Shown one piece after another: positions 35,242-44,783 of a stretch of 61,581 bases of DNA (positions are counted from its first letter, which is position 1; each line of letters starts with the position of its first letter). Under the pieces are notes generated by a model. It saw nothing but the letters and a program-made list of their open reading frames with translations, had not been told where the DNA came from and did not search any database. The position numbers and the translations under genes were made by a program. Source of the DNA: CAYURH01 sp964447105 (GTDB lineage Bacteria > Patescibacteriota > Saccharimonadia > Saccharimonadales > EFPC-124); NCBI GenBank assembly GCA_964447105.1, contig CAYURH010000004.1, positions 1 to 61,581 of the forward strand, in the 5' to 3' direction.

Positions 35242-38091
35242 TTATGCTTTTTGCAACGAGATGGTCACCTGTACGCCATCTACTTTGGCAGCTTCGGTGT
35301 GCGCTTGCGGTTCGTCGGCCATACGAGTAGCGAGCGTTTCTTGGGCGATCACATCGGTAAAATCTGCCAACGCGCGTTGGATCAGCACATCAGCACTCCT
35401 AATATGCAAAGATATGCGGTCGTCCACGTTGAGCCCGGCTGTTTTGCGCAGATTTTGCACCAGGCGTACAATGTCGCGCATCACACCTTCGGCTTTGAGT
35501 TCGTCGGTGATTTCGGTGTCCAGTTTGACGCTTTTGCCACTCACCTTGGCCACTTTGACGTTTAGTTCGTCGGCCACGATATCCAAGTATCCCTCGGGTA
35601 ATTCGGGGATGGTGACTTTGGCGAGCGGTTGGCGAACTTTTACTTTGGCCGCAGCACGTTGCGACAGGCCTTCGGTAATAAAATCGCGCGCCTGCTGCAT
35701 GTCAGTGAGCGTTTTTTGATTCACTTTGCCAGTCGCTGGCCAGTCGCTTAGGTGGACCGATTTGGGCAGGTTTGTGCCAACAACCAGCGTTCGCCATGAT
35801 TCATCACTCACAAATGGCGCCCAGGGTGCTAGCAACTGTGCTATGCGAACCAAGGTGTAGTGCAACGTTTCGTACGCGCTCTGCTTGTCGCCATCGTCTT
35901 CGCTTTTCCAAAAGCGGCGGCGACTGCGACGAACAAACCAGTTTGACGTGTCATCGAGCAAATCAGCCAGCAGCTTCATGGATTTTGGAATTTCGTATGC
36001 GTCAACACTGTGGGTGATGTCATTGATAGCGAGCTGCAGCCGCGCTAGCATCCATTTATCCAAAATATTTTTCGATACAGGTTCGGAAAATTCTGAATTA
36101 GGTCGCCATTTATCAACCTTGGCATACATACTAAAGAAACTACCGATATTTTTGAAACGCTGGATCACATTGCGCTGGGTTTCTGTAAGCGCTTTTTTGT
36201 CGAATGCCGATGATTCGCCACTCATAACTGCGGTGCCAAGCATGTAAACACGCAACGCATCGGCGCCGTATTCGTTAAATGCCAGGTTAACATCAGGGTA
36301 ATTACGCAGCCGTTTGCTTAATTTGCGGCCGTCGTCGCCCAGCAAAATGCCATGGGCCATACAATTTTTGAATGCTTCGCGGCCAAACAAAGCCACCTGC
36401 ATAACCAGCAGGGTGTAAAACCAGCCGCGGGTTTGGCCAATATATTCGGTAATAAAGTCAGCTGGAAAGCCTTCTTCGAACCGTTTTTTGTTTTCAAACG
36501 GATAGTGCATTTGGGCGAACGGCATGCTGCCGCTTTCGAACCAACAGTCCAAAACATCTTCAACACGATGTGCCAAACGACCATCTTTGGTTTTGAGCAC
36601 AATTTTATCAATGAATGGACGATGCAGATCCGTGACAAGCGATGGATCAACCGCCAAATCACGCAGTTCTTTGATGCTACCGGGTACGATCAGTTCACCG
36701 TCGTCAGTCTTCCACACAGGAATCGGTGCACCCCAAAAACGCTTGCGGCTGATGTTCCATTCGCGCGCACCCTCTAGCCACTTGCCCATTGCCCCATTTT
36801 GGACATTGGCAGGAACCCAATTGATGTTTTGGTTGACGCGCAACAGGTCTTTTTTGATCTTGGGCACGTCAACAAACCAAGCGCTCATGGCTCGGTAGAT
36901 GATTGGCACATCAGTTCGCCAACAGTGCGGATATTTGTGCGTATACAGCGCCGATTTAAACAGTTTTTTACTTTTTTCTAGATCGGCAACAATTTCGTTA
37001 TTGGCGTCAAACACCAAGCGACCGGCATAATCGCTCACGTCGTTGGTAAAACAGCCGGCGTCGTCGACCGGACTAACAATAGGTACTTTTTCGCGTTTGC
37101 CCAGCCAAAAGTCATCTTCGCCATGACCCGGAGCAACATGCACTACGCCGGTGCCTTCGTCGGTGCTCACAAAATCGGCTGCCACCACGCGAAAAGCGGT
37201 TGGCGCATCTTTGAAGTAATCAAATGGTGGTTCGTAAGTCATACCCACCAATTTGTTGCCTTTTATGCGGCGAACTACTTCCCCATCATCGAGTTCCGGG
37301 TAGCGTTCGAGCGCGGCTTCGGCCAGAATATACCTCACACCATCGTCTTCGACTTCTACATAATCGATGTTACTGCCTACTGCCAACAACATATTGGCGG
37401 GCAACGTCCACGGCGTGGTTGTCCAGCCTAGCATGTAGCGACCGTCTGGCAACCTAAATTTAATGGTAGCGGTAATGTCTTCGCGGTCGCGATAGCTGTC
37501 GTCTTGCCGGGTTTCAAAGTTGCTTAGCGCGGTTTGCGCCCCATAACTATAGGGCACTACCCGTTCACCTTCGTAGATTAGACCTTTTTTGTAGAGCTCT
37601 TTAAACGCCCACATGACACTCTCCATGTAGGGTTGGTCCATAGTGCGATAGTCATCGTCGAAATCTACCCACCGGCCCAGTCGCTGGATATATTCGTGCC
37701 ATTCGCCAGTGTAGCGCAGCACTGACTCGCGACAATAGGTATTAAATTTATCGATACCATAAGCCACAATCGCTTTTTTGCCGGAAACACCCAGTTCTTT
37801 TTCGGCTAACATTTCTGGTGGTAGGCCGTGACAGTCCCAGCCAAATCGACGCGGCGCCAAGTAGCCACGCATGGTTTTATAGCGTGGGATCGCGTCTTTG
37901 AGCACGCTGGTTGCCAGATGGCCGTAGTGCGGCAAGCCGTTGGCAAATGGCGGCCCGTCATAAAAACTAAATAGTTCTTTGCCTTTGCGGGCGGCGACGC
38001 TTTTTTCGAACGTCTTTTCTTTTTGCCACAACGCCAACATGGTCTCTTCACCGAGCGCCAATGCGGATTTTTTAACTTCAGATTTGTCCAT
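35242..38091 (-). CDS. ileS: isoleucyl-tRNA synthetase
   Basis: Charges tRNA-Ile. 949 residues. Class I motifs are HYGH (55-58, the HIGH motif) and KLSKR in place of KMSKS in the later catalytic part. A CP1 editing insertion is present, and the C-terminal region lacks the zinc finger, fitting the IleS type 2/eukaryote-like form. Expression is controlled by a T-box in its leader (38112-38310). GAGGTAAT precedes the ATG. Confidence 0.97.
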   Translation of the reverse strand: MDKSEVKKSALALGEETMLALWQKEKTFEKSVAARKGKELFSFYDGPPFANGLPHYGHLATSVLKDAIPRYKTMRGYLAPRRFGWDCHGLPPEMLAEKELGVSGKKAIVAYGIDKFNTYCRESVLRYTGEWHEYIQRLGRWVDFDDDYRTMDQPYMESVMWAFKELYKKGLIYEGERVVPYSYGAQTALSNFETRQDDSYRDREDITATIKFRLPDGRYMLGWTTTPWTLPANMLLAVGSNIDYVEVEDDGVRYILAEAALERYPELDDGEVVRRIKGNKLVGMTYEPPFDYFKDAPTAFRVVAADFVSTDEGTGVVHVAPGHGEDDFWLGKREKVPIVSPVDDAGCFTNDVSDYAGRLVFDANNEIVADLEKSKKLFKSALYTHKYPHCWRTDVPIIYRAMSAWFVDVPKIKKDLLRVNQNINWVPANVQNGAMGKWLEGAREWNISRKRFWGAPIPVWKTDDGELIVPGSIKELRDLAVDPSLVTDLHRPFIDKIVLKTKDGRLAHRVEDVLDCWFESGSMPFAQMHYPFENKKRFEEGFPADFITEYIGQTRGWFYTLLVMQVALFGREAFKNCMAHGILLGDDGRKLSKRLRNYPDVNLAFNEYGADALRVYMLGTAVMSGESSAFDKKALTETQRNVIQRFKNIGSFFSMYAKVDKWRPNSEFSEPVSKNILDKWMLARLQLAINDITHSVDAYEIPKSMKLLADLLDDTSNWFVRRSRRRFWKSEDDGDKQSAYETLHYTLVRIAQLLAPWAPFVSDESWRTLVVGTNLPKSVHLSDWPATGKVNQKTLTDMQQARDFITEGLSQRAAAKVKVRQPLAKVTIPELPEGYLDIVADELNVKVAKVSGKSVKLDTEITDELKAEGVMRDIVRLVQNLRKTAGLNVDDRISLHIRSADVLIQRALADFTDVIAQETLATRMADEPQAHTEAAKVDGVQVTISLQKA

Positions 38092-38111
38092 GAATTACCT
38101 CTTTAAAATAA

Positions 38112-38310
38112 CAAAAAGCCCTTCGAGATCACTGGAACCCATCTAGTAAAGGGGCGGTACCATCCAGTTTCCGAAAAGGCAGTCTTTTGCGGCGCTTATT
38201 TGTTGCTATGACGGGCTTACCCGGCGGGTTCTAGTAGGCCGGAGCCGTTCTTCCCGCTGCTTCGTGGTTGATAGCCACTCACCTCTTGCGAGGACGCAGT
38301 ATGGTTAGAG
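38112..38310 (-). promoter_or_regulatory. T-box riboswitch of ileS
   Basis: The T-box core TGGATGGTACCGCC lies at 38152-38165 on minus, inside an antiterminator stem CTGGA/TCCAG. A competing terminator stem uses GCCCCTTT and AAGGGC followed by CTTTTTG (about 38112). Upstream, a very short Stem I carries GTGG-CTATCAA-CCAC (38263-38277). ATC, an isoleucine codon, sits in its loop at 38269-38271 and is the likely specifier. Uncharged tRNA-Ile would stabilise antitermination. Confidence 0.88.
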
Positions 38311-38337
38311 TGTATAGGATTATGGCCGCTGTGGCAA

Positions 38338-38961
38338 CTAACCAAAAATATCTGGGAATTTAACAAATACGATCACTATCAGCGCTACTACCCAGGCGGC
38401 CACAATAAATTTATCCCAGTCTTTGCGCACTATTTTGCTCATCTGTTCGTGTGTACGCGACGGCAGGTTAAAAGTATTCTCGCGCAAATTGTAGCGTGTG
38501 ATTGCTTCAAAGATCATAGTGGTCGAAAACGTCACCATCAAACACCACGGGCACAACACTTGAATCACAAATACGCTTTGGAAAAACAACCAATACGCAA
38601 AGATCAATCCCAGCAACGCACCGATCTGTGCGCCCACCATAAACCACCGCTTGTACCGTGCACCGGCAAAGTACCCGACCGCCAGGGTAATGAGCACGGG
38701 GTAGGCCATCATACCAATGTACGAGTTGGGGAACCCAAACAATGTCGCCTGCCATGTCTTCATGACCGACGCACAGTTGAGCACTGCATTGAGGTTGCAA
38801 CTGAGTGCGGCGTTGGGGTTTTGCAATAGCTCAATTTTCTCCACCGACAGCGTAAAGGACGCCAGTAACCCCACAGTGGCAAAAAATAAAATTACACCAA
38901 AAATCCAATTGTTCGATCGCTGCACGTCAGGGTGTGGTGAATGTTTTGTCGTCTTGGACAT
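38338..38961 (-). CDS. vitamin K epoxide reductase family protein (VKOR)
   Basis: Membrane enzyme that reoxidises a disulfide-forming partner and passes electrons to quinone. 207 residues with about five helices. The catalytic CPWC is at 137-140 and the loop cysteines are Cys55 and Cys63. Its start overlaps the upstream thioredoxin-like gene by 35 bases. This is the likely oxidative-folding system for exported proteins, since no DsbB is seen. Confidence 0.93.
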   Translation of the reverse strand: MSKTTKHSPHPDVQRSNNWIFGVILFFATVGLLASFTLSVEKIELLQNPNAALSCNLNAVLNCASVMKTWQATLFGFPNSYIGMMAYPVLITLAVGYFAGARYKRWFMVGAQIGALLGLIFAYWLFFQSVFVIQVLCPWCLMVTFSTTMIFEAITRYNLRENTFNLPSRTHEQMSKIVRKDWDKFIVAAWVVALIVIVFVKFPDIFG

Positions 38962-39211
38962 AGTAGCCAGCCTCGCTTATGGTTGGTAATTGGTCGCCGG
39001 TCCACATGTTTTGGACATGGCCTTCATTGTCGGCGACGAGCAATGTGGGATAATCCACTACATCGTACAACCCAGCCATGTCACTCCCCTCGGGCGAATC
39101 CGCATCCAGCAGGGGCAAATCTTTGCCTGTTTGCATTTTGATATCGCGCACGTAATCCAGCGCGCGACGTTCATGGTCGCTGTTGGGGCGATAGAGCATG
39201 ACTGCTTTCAT
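38927..39211 (-). CDS. thioredoxin-fold protein lacking CxxC
   Basis: 94 residues with a thioredoxin-like pattern: beta strand KAVMLYRP, a helix, LPLLDADSPEG, and the cis-proline region VDYPTLLVADNEG. At the active-site position it has NSDH instead of CxxC, and there is no cysteine anywhere. No signal peptide, so it is probably cytoplasmic. TAGACT (39218-39223) lies 6 bases before the ATG, a leaderless start. It opens the operon with VKOR. Confidence 0.75.
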   Translation of the reverse strand: MKAVMLYRPNSDHERRALDYVRDIKMQTGKDLPLLDADSPEGSDMAGLYDVVDYPTLLVADNEGHVQNMWTGDQLPTISEAGYYVQDDKTFTTP

Positions 39212-39235
39212 ACCACCAGTCTACCATTAAACGAA

Positions 39236-39264
39236 TTGACCAACACTTGAAGTGCGAGTATTAT
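39236..39264 (+). promoter_or_regulatory. promoter of orphan 39298-39891
   Basis: TTGACC (39236-39241), 17-base spacer, TATTAT (39259-39264). It is divergent from the VKOR operon promoter, about 15 bases away. Confidence 0.75.
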
Positions 39265-39297
39265 TCGCTCATCATCCCTTCGACTACAGGGGCGCAC

Positions 39298-39891
39298 ATG
39301 ATGTTGTGGTATGACCGCTTCGACCGCGCCACAGTGCGGGCGGTCCAATGGTACCGATTCTGGCGACTTGTGGGGCGAATTTGGTCTTTCAGGTTGCTGG
39401 CGGAAGCGATCGGCGTGTCGACTTTTGGGTTACTCGCCGTGCTGTACGGCGCACTGGCAGCTGGCTGTGTCGCGCTGATAGCGTGGCAGCAGTTCGACGT
39501 ACTGCGTGTGGTTGGCTGGGTGCTCGCCGCCTATATTGCAGGCCTGGTGCTATCTGGGCTAACGTACTGGCGTAGTGCGAGTCGTCTGCGGTGGAAGTTC
39601 ACTATATCGGTGATGTTCGCCAATACTGACGAGTGGCGACGGTTGGACTCGGGGCTACGGCAGCAGCCAGGCCCCACCGATCTACTCACACTCATACAGG
39701 CCGGACGTGACTCCGAAATGGTCACATCCTATATTCGTATCTACCTACGCGCTCACCACGAGTTGGCAGGTTCGACTACGGCGTGCGGACAACTCACCCA
39801 AGGCACCCGACAACGAATGGTGAGTGCAGCCACCACGGCCGCGGAATCCATCAAGCAAACGCTGAATGGAGGCACTGGCACCAGTCGCTAG
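39298..39891 (+). CDS. orphan two-helix membrane protein
   Basis: 197 residues. A basic N-terminus (YDRFDRATVRAVQWYRFWR) precedes two helices (about 38-68 and 74-96). The C-terminal 100 residues are cytoplasmic or external, helical and soluble. The start is the first ATG of a tandem pair, with AGGGGCG 4-5 bases upstream; both lysines are AAG. No family is recognised. GC-rich cassette between VKOR and nrdJ. Confidence 0.62.
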   Translation: MMLWYDRFDRATVRAVQWYRFWRLVGRIWSFRLLAEAIGVSTFGLLAVLYGALAAGCVALIAWQQFDVLRVVGWVLAAYIAGLVLSGLTYWRSASRLRWKFTISVMFANTDEWRRLDSGLRQQPGPTDLLTLIQAGRDSEMVTSYIRIYLRAHHELAGSTTACGQLTQGTRQRMVSAATTAAESIKQTLNGGTGTSR

Positions 39892-39934
39892 GGATAGGGG
39901 TCGCGAAAACGGCCCCAAATCCAGTCTTATATAT

Positions 39935-39960
39935 AAACGAGCTCCATGTGGAGCTCGTTT
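39935..39960. terminator. bidirectional terminator after orphan and nrdJ
   Basis: AAACGAGCTCC (39935-39945) pairs perfectly with GGAGCTCGTTT (39950-39960) around ATGT. Confidence 0.85.
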
Positions 39961-39978
39961 AGTTGATGCACGCAGACT

Positions 39979-42738
39979 TTAGCTACAGCCAGTGGTGGCG
40001 CCGCAACTGGTACATACATAGCAGCTGCCGGCACGCTGCGTCATGTTGCCACAGGCGCTGCATAGGGGCGCAGCCGCGCTGCTGCTTGTCTTTTTCACTT
40101 CTTTGCTAGCTATTGGTTTGCTTTGTGGTGTGCTTTCGGTTTCGACTTCCGTATTGGATACCGTGGTCGTTTCTTCGGGCAGCAAGCTCGCCTGATTTTC
40201 GGACTGTTCTAGGTCGTCGAAGCTAGCCAGCCCCAACTCTAGGCGGTCATCAAAACTGAGGTAATCCATGGCCAGGCGACGCATGATATAGTCGATCAAA
40301 CTACTCGCGGTTTTGATCTGCGGATCGTCGGTCATACCGGCGGGCGCAAAGCTCATGCTGCTGAGTGTTTTGACATAGCTTTTCAGTGGTACGCCGTACT
40401 GCAAACCGTGGCTCACGCTAATGGCAAAACTGTCCATGATGCCACTCAGGGTTGAGCCTTGTTTGGCTACGCGCACAAACAGTTCGCCAGGCTTACCGTC
40501 TTCGTACTCGCCCACTGTCACAAAACCTTTGAGGTCGGCCACGTGGAATTCATAGGTACGACCACGACGAGCGCGTGGCAATTCTCGTTTTACAGTGCCG
40601 GCAGCCACAACAACTTGTGGTACAGATTCTACTTTGTCTTTGCTCTCTTTTTCGTCCTGCTTCTTGCTACTCAATGGCTGCCAGGCTTTACAGTTATCGC
40701 GGTAGATGGCGATAGCTTTGATGCCCATTTTCCAGGCATCCATGTGCAGCTGTTCTACATCTTCTACAGTCACATTCTCGGGCATGTTCACCGTTTTGCT
40801 AATGGCACCAGAGATAAATGGCTGCACGGCGCTCATCATTTTGACATGGCCCAAGTAGTGGATAGCATTTTGACCCACGGCACAGGCAAAAACATCGAGA
40901 TGTTCGGGCTTCAAGTGCGGGGCGCCTACCACTGAGCCGTTGTCTTGGATGTACTGCACTATGGCATCGCTCTGCTGTTTGTTGTAACCGAGCGTCTTGA
41001 GCGCACGCGGCACGGTTTGGTTGACGATGACCATGGAGCCACCCCCCACCAACGTTTTGTATTTGGTTAGAGCAAAATCAGGCTCAATACCAGTAGTGTC
41101 ACAGTCCATCATGAAGGCGATGGTGCCCGTAGGCGCCAGCACTGTGGCCTGGCTGTTGCGTACGCCATATCTGGCACCCAGCTCTACGGCATCATCCCAG
41201 GCGCTAGCAGCAGCGCTGAGCAGCTCCTCGCTTACCGAACTAGCGTCGATGTCGCGCACGGCATCGCGATGCTGGCGCAAGACGCGATTCATACCCTCTT
41301 CGTCTTTGGTGTAGCCGGCGAATGGCCCCACGCGCTTGGCAATTTTGGCGCTGGTAGCGTAGCCATAGCCAGTCATCAGCGCAGTAATGGCTGCAGCTTG
41401 GGCTCGACCTTCGTCGCTGTCATATGGCAAGCCTTGGGCCATGAGCATGGCTCCCAGGTTGGCGTAGCCCATGCCCAATTCGCGGTAAGCACGGGCGTTT
41501 TTGTCGATAGATTCGGTGGGATATTCGCTAAATCCTACCAAAATTTCTTGGGCCAAAAATATAGTTTCGACAGTGTGTTTAAACGCCGGCACATCAAACG
41601 AACCGTCGGCTTTTAGGAATGTCAGCAAGTTTATGCTGGCCAAGTTGCAGGCTGAGTTGTCCAAATGCATATATTCAGAGCATGGGTTGCTACCGTTGAT
41701 ACGACCAGCTTTGGGTGTGGTGTGCCAGTGGTTGATGGTGGTATCAAACTGCATGCCAGGGTCGGCGCATTCCCAAGCGGCTTGAGCGATTTCGCGGAAG
41801 AGTGAGCGGGCTTTGAGTGTTTTATAGGTTTTATTGTCACGCACGCCTACCAGATTCCAGTCTTTGTCGGCTTCGACAGCTTTCATGAAATCATCGGTAA
41901 CACGCACCGAGTTGTTGGCGTTTTGGTACTGAATGCTTATGCTGTCCTTGCCATCCAACCCCATGTCAAACCCGAGTTCCTGCAGTGCATGGGCTTTGCG
42001 CTCTTCACGCGCTTTACACTGGATGAACTCTTGGATGTCGGGGTGGTCGATGTTGAGGATCACCATTTTGGCTGCACGGCGGGTTTTGCCACCACTCTTA
42101 ATCATACCCGCTACTGAGTCAGCACCACGCATGAAGCTGACCGGACCAGACGATTTGCCACCACTCCCACTCAAGCTCTCATAGCTTGAACGGAGCGCGC
42201 TCAAATTGATACCTGCGCCAGATCCGCCTTTGAAAATCATACCTTCTTCGCGGAACCAGTTAAGGATAGATGGCAGTGTGTCTTCGACCTTCAGGATGAA
42301 GCACGCGCTCGCTTGCTGCGCACGACCAGCTGCGCCAATATTGAACCATACCGGGCTATTAAACGCCGCTCGCTGTGTGGCCAAAATATATTTCAGCTCG
42401 TCGTTGTAGGCGTCGGCCTCAGCTTCGTCGACAAAATAGCCCTGATCATACCCATATTTGGTGATTGTGTCGGCCACGCGGTCAACAAGCTGGCGCAACG
42501 ACTGTTCTCGCTCTTTGGTGCCCGGTGTACCCCAAAAATATTTTTGAGCCACTATGTTAACGGCGTTCATCGACCATGTGTCTGGAAATTCCACCTGCTT
42601 TTGGTCGAATACCGCTTTGCCCGTAGCTGGATTTACAATTAATGCGTCGCGACGAACCCATGTGAGCTCGTCATAAGGATCTACTCCTTCTTGTGTAAAA
42701 TAGCGCTCAAGCGCTAAAGTGGCAGTTACGTCCGCCAT
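39979..42738 (-). CDS. nrdJ: class II (B12-dependent) ribonucleotide reductase
   Basis: Makes dNTPs using adenosylcobalamin. 919 residues. Glycyl/thiyl-barrel signatures are visible (SACFILKVED, GGKTRRAAKMVILNIDHPD, NPCSEYMHLDN). The C-terminal tail has a cysteine cluster (CSACGNMTQRAGSC then CTSCGATTGC) for zinc binding and redox shuttling. It follows nrdR in the same transcript (131-base gap). AGGAGGGG precedes the ATG. The cell must import cobalamin or obtain it from a partner, since no synthesis genes are here. Confidence 0.96.
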   Translation of the reverse strand: MADVTATLALERYFTQEGVDPYDELTWVRRDALIVNPATGKAVFDQKQVEFPDTWSMNAVNIVAQKYFWGTPGTKEREQSLRQLVDRVADTITKYGYDQGYFVDEAEADAYNDELKYILATQRAAFNSPVWFNIGAAGRAQQASACFILKVEDTLPSILNWFREEGMIFKGGSGAGINLSALRSSYESLSGSGGKSSGPVSFMRGADSVAGMIKSGGKTRRAAKMVILNIDHPDIQEFIQCKAREERKAHALQELGFDMGLDGKDSISIQYQNANNSVRVTDDFMKAVEADKDWNLVGVRDNKTYKTLKARSLFREIAQAAWECADPGMQFDTTINHWHTTPKAGRINGSNPCSEYMHLDNSACNLASINLLTFLKADGSFDVPAFKHTVETIFLAQEILVGFSEYPTESIDKNARAYRELGMGYANLGAMLMAQGLPYDSDEGRAQAAAITALMTGYGYATSAKIAKRVGPFAGYTKDEEGMNRVLRQHRDAVRDIDASSVSEELLSAAASAWDDAVELGARYGVRNSQATVLAPTGTIAFMMDCDTTGIEPDFALTKYKTLVGGGSMVIVNQTVPRALKTLGYNKQQSDAIVQYIQDNGSVVGAPHLKPEHLDVFACAVGQNAIHYLGHVKMMSAVQPFISGAISKTVNMPENVTVEDVEQLHMDAWKMGIKAIAIYRDNCKAWQPLSSKKQDEKESKDKVESVPQVVVAAGTVKRELPRARRGRTYEFHVADLKGFVTVGEYEDGKPGELFVRVAKQGSTLSGIMDSFAISVSHGLQYGVPLKSYVKTLSSMSFAPAGMTDDPQIKTASSLIDYIMRRLAMDYLSFDDRLELGLASFDDLEQSENQASLLPEETTTVSNTEVETESTPQSKPIASKEVKKTSSSAAAPLCSACGNMTQRAGSCYVCTSCGATTGCS

Positions 42739-42869
42739 AGCCTTACCCCTCCTCTTTTTATAATGTTTGGAACTGTTGTTTTTGTTTGCCGCTTAGCCAA
42801 AGGCACCTCTCCCCAGCCAGCACTTGCTACCCTTTGTTGTACACCAAGTCCTGGCACTATTGCAATGGT

Positions 42870-43331
42870 TTATCGCGTCAGACGATGTTTGATTCGCTCC
42901 AACTCGCGTTCAAAGCTCTCTATGTCGGTGAAATTACGATACACACTGGCAAACCGCACATACGCCACTTGATTGGCTTGTGCCAACGCATCCATCACAA
43001 TCTGGCCAATTTGATGCGACGTAATGTCGCTATCAGCGGTATCATAGATGGTTTTTTCGATTTTGCCCGTGAGTTCTTCGAACTGCTCGCTGGTGATGGT
43101 GGTTTTTTCGCACGCCTTTTGGAGGCCCGCCACCAGTTTGACGCGATCGTAGAGCTGGCGCGACCCATCTTTTTTGATGATGTTTAGCGCTGGTCGTTCC
43201 AATCGCTCATATGTAGTGTAGCGATAGTGGCAATGCAAACACTCGCGGCGGCGCCGAATGCTTTCGCCCCCAGCCACATCGCGTGATTCTATCACCTTAC
43301 TTTCGCTCTGCTGACAGTTCTGACACTTCAT
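42870..43331 (-). CDS. nrdR: transcriptional repressor NrdR
   Basis: Senses dATP/ATP and represses ribonucleotide reductase genes. 153 residues: a zinc ribbon with Cys3, Cys6, Cys31 and Cys34, then an ATP-cone (about 48-138, RPALNIIKKDGSRQLYDR). Located directly upstream of nrdJ. Two candidate NrdR boxes lie in its promoter (43395-43442), giving autoregulation. Confidence 0.96.
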   Translation of the reverse strand: MKCQNCQQSESKVIESRDVAGGESIRRRRECLHCHYRYTTYERLERPALNIIKKDGSRQLYDRVKLVAGLQKACEKTTITSEQFEELTGKIEKTIYDTADSDITSHQIGQIVMDALAQANQVAYVRFASVYRNFTDIESFERELERIKHRLTR

Positions 43332-43385
43332 AGAATATCGTCTATCCTCTACATGCCGCTCACAGGAGCAGTGTAGCTACAACTT

Positions 43386-43442
43386 AGCATAACGCTATAT
43401 ATAGGCCCACGCCAAGCGTAATTGCTACAACATATAGCGTAG
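43386..43442 (-). promoter_or_regulatory. nrdR-nrdJ promoter with candidate NrdR boxes
   Basis: On minus, TTGGCG (43410-43415) and TATGCT (43386-43391) are 18 bases apart. The perfect palindrome CTATATATAG (43395-43404), the core of the NrdR consensus, lies between them. A second, weaker box (43427-43442, ACAACATATAGCGTAG) is centred 35 bases away. Confidence 0.7.
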
Positions 43443-43447
43443 TTGTA

Positions 43448-44680
43448 TTAATTTTGGTCGTCGTCTTTTTTCTTACGGCGGCGCATAAACGCCGGTAGAT
43501 CATCTTCGTCGCCTGATCCGTAATGCCAGATACTGCGTTTGGGTTCGTCTTCTTTGGTGAAGTCTTCGTGATCTTCGTCGGGCTTATCCAAATCCATATC
43601 GATGCGCTTCATGTCTTCTTCTTTCACCGCTTCAGCCACGTCGGCGACTGGCTGTGGAGCGGGTGCGGGGCTCGTAGCAGGCGTGTCGTTGCCCTGCAAT
43701 GCACCAGCTTTTTCTTGGAAGTAGGCGGAATCAAAACCGGTTGCAATCACTGTAATGATCAGCTCATCTTCTAGTTCAGGTTTGAGCGTAGCACCAAAGA
43801 TTATGTTGGCATCGGGAGCCACGGCGTTGGTAATAACTTCGGCGGCTTCGTTGATTTCGTGCATGGACATGTCGTAACCACCAGAAATATTGAACAGTAC
43901 ACCACGAGCACCATCGATGGAAACTTCGAGGAGCGGTGATTCGATTGCTTGTTGCGCAGCTTGCACGGCGCGATTCTCGCCACTGGCGCGGCCAATACCC
44001 ATCAGGGCTGACCCAGCATTTTGCATAATGGTTTTAACGTCGGCAAAGTCGAGGTTGATGAGCCCATGCTCGGTAATCAGCTCCGAGATACCTTGTACAC
44101 CCTGGCGTAATACGTCGTCGGCGATCTTGAAGGTTTCGAGCAGTGGTGTGCGGCGATCAATAGTCTGCAGCAAGCGATCGTTGGGAATAGTGATGAGGGT
44201 GTCGACTTGCTGGCCGAGTTTGGTGATAGCCCATTCGGCGTTTTGACGGCGTTTTTCACCTTCAAAGCTAAATGGTTTGGTAACTACGCCAACAGTCAAA
44301 ATACCTTCTTCACGCGCCACTTCAGCGACGACATGGCCCGCACCACTGCCAGTACCACCACCGGCGCCCAGGGTGATAAAGAGTAGGTCAGCACCCTGCA
44401 GTGCTTTACGGATCTCGTCGCGCGACTCTTCGGCGGCTTTTTGGCCCACAGACGGGTCAGCGCCGGCCCCCAGACCGCGTGTTGTGTCTTTGCCGATATG
44501 AATTTTGACGTCGGCTTTTGAATTGTGCAGCGCCTGTGCGTCGGTGTTGATGGCAATAAATTGTACGCCGCTCAGATCGGCTTCTGCCATGCGGTTTACG
44601 GCTGCGCCGCCGGCACCACCAACAGCAGCAACTTTGATGCTGGCAAATGTTTGTATATCAGCTGGTTTGATTTCTGGCAT
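43448..44680 (-). CDS. ftsZ: cell division protein FtsZ
   Basis: Tubulin-like GTPase that forms the division ring. 410 residues: the GTP loop GGGTGSGAG (107-115) and the T7 loop (NLDFADVKTIM) are intact. A variable linker (about 325-395) and a short basic/acidic tail (PAFMRRRKKK) follow for partner binding. It follows ftsA by 103 bases. TATACT and GAGGGA give it an additional own start. Confidence 0.97.
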   Translation of the reverse strand: MPEIKPADIQTFASIKVAAVGGAGGAAVNRMAEADLSGVQFIAINTDAQALHNSKADVKIHIGKDTTRGLGAGADPSVGQKAAEESRDEIRKALQGADLLFITLGAGGGTGSGAGHVVAEVAREEGILTVGVVTKPFSFEGEKRRQNAEWAITKLGQQVDTLITIPNDRLLQTIDRRTPLLETFKIADDVLRQGVQGISELITEHGLINLDFADVKTIMQNAGSALMGIGRASGENRAVQAAQQAIESPLLEVSIDGARGVLFNISGGYDMSMHEINEAAEVITNAVAPDANIIFGATLKPELEDELIITVIATGFDSAYFQEKAGALQGNDTPATSPAPAPQPVADVAEAVKEEDMKRIDMDLDKPDEDHEDFTKEDEPKRSIWHYGSGDEDDLPAFMRRRKKKDDDQN

Positions 44681-44783
44681 GCAAAGGTCCCTCGTTGTTC
44701 ACATTTAGTATACATGGCCTTTTGGCGTTATACAAATGCGTGTTCACGATTTTTATGCCCGCATGGGGTTGAATAAAAATGTA

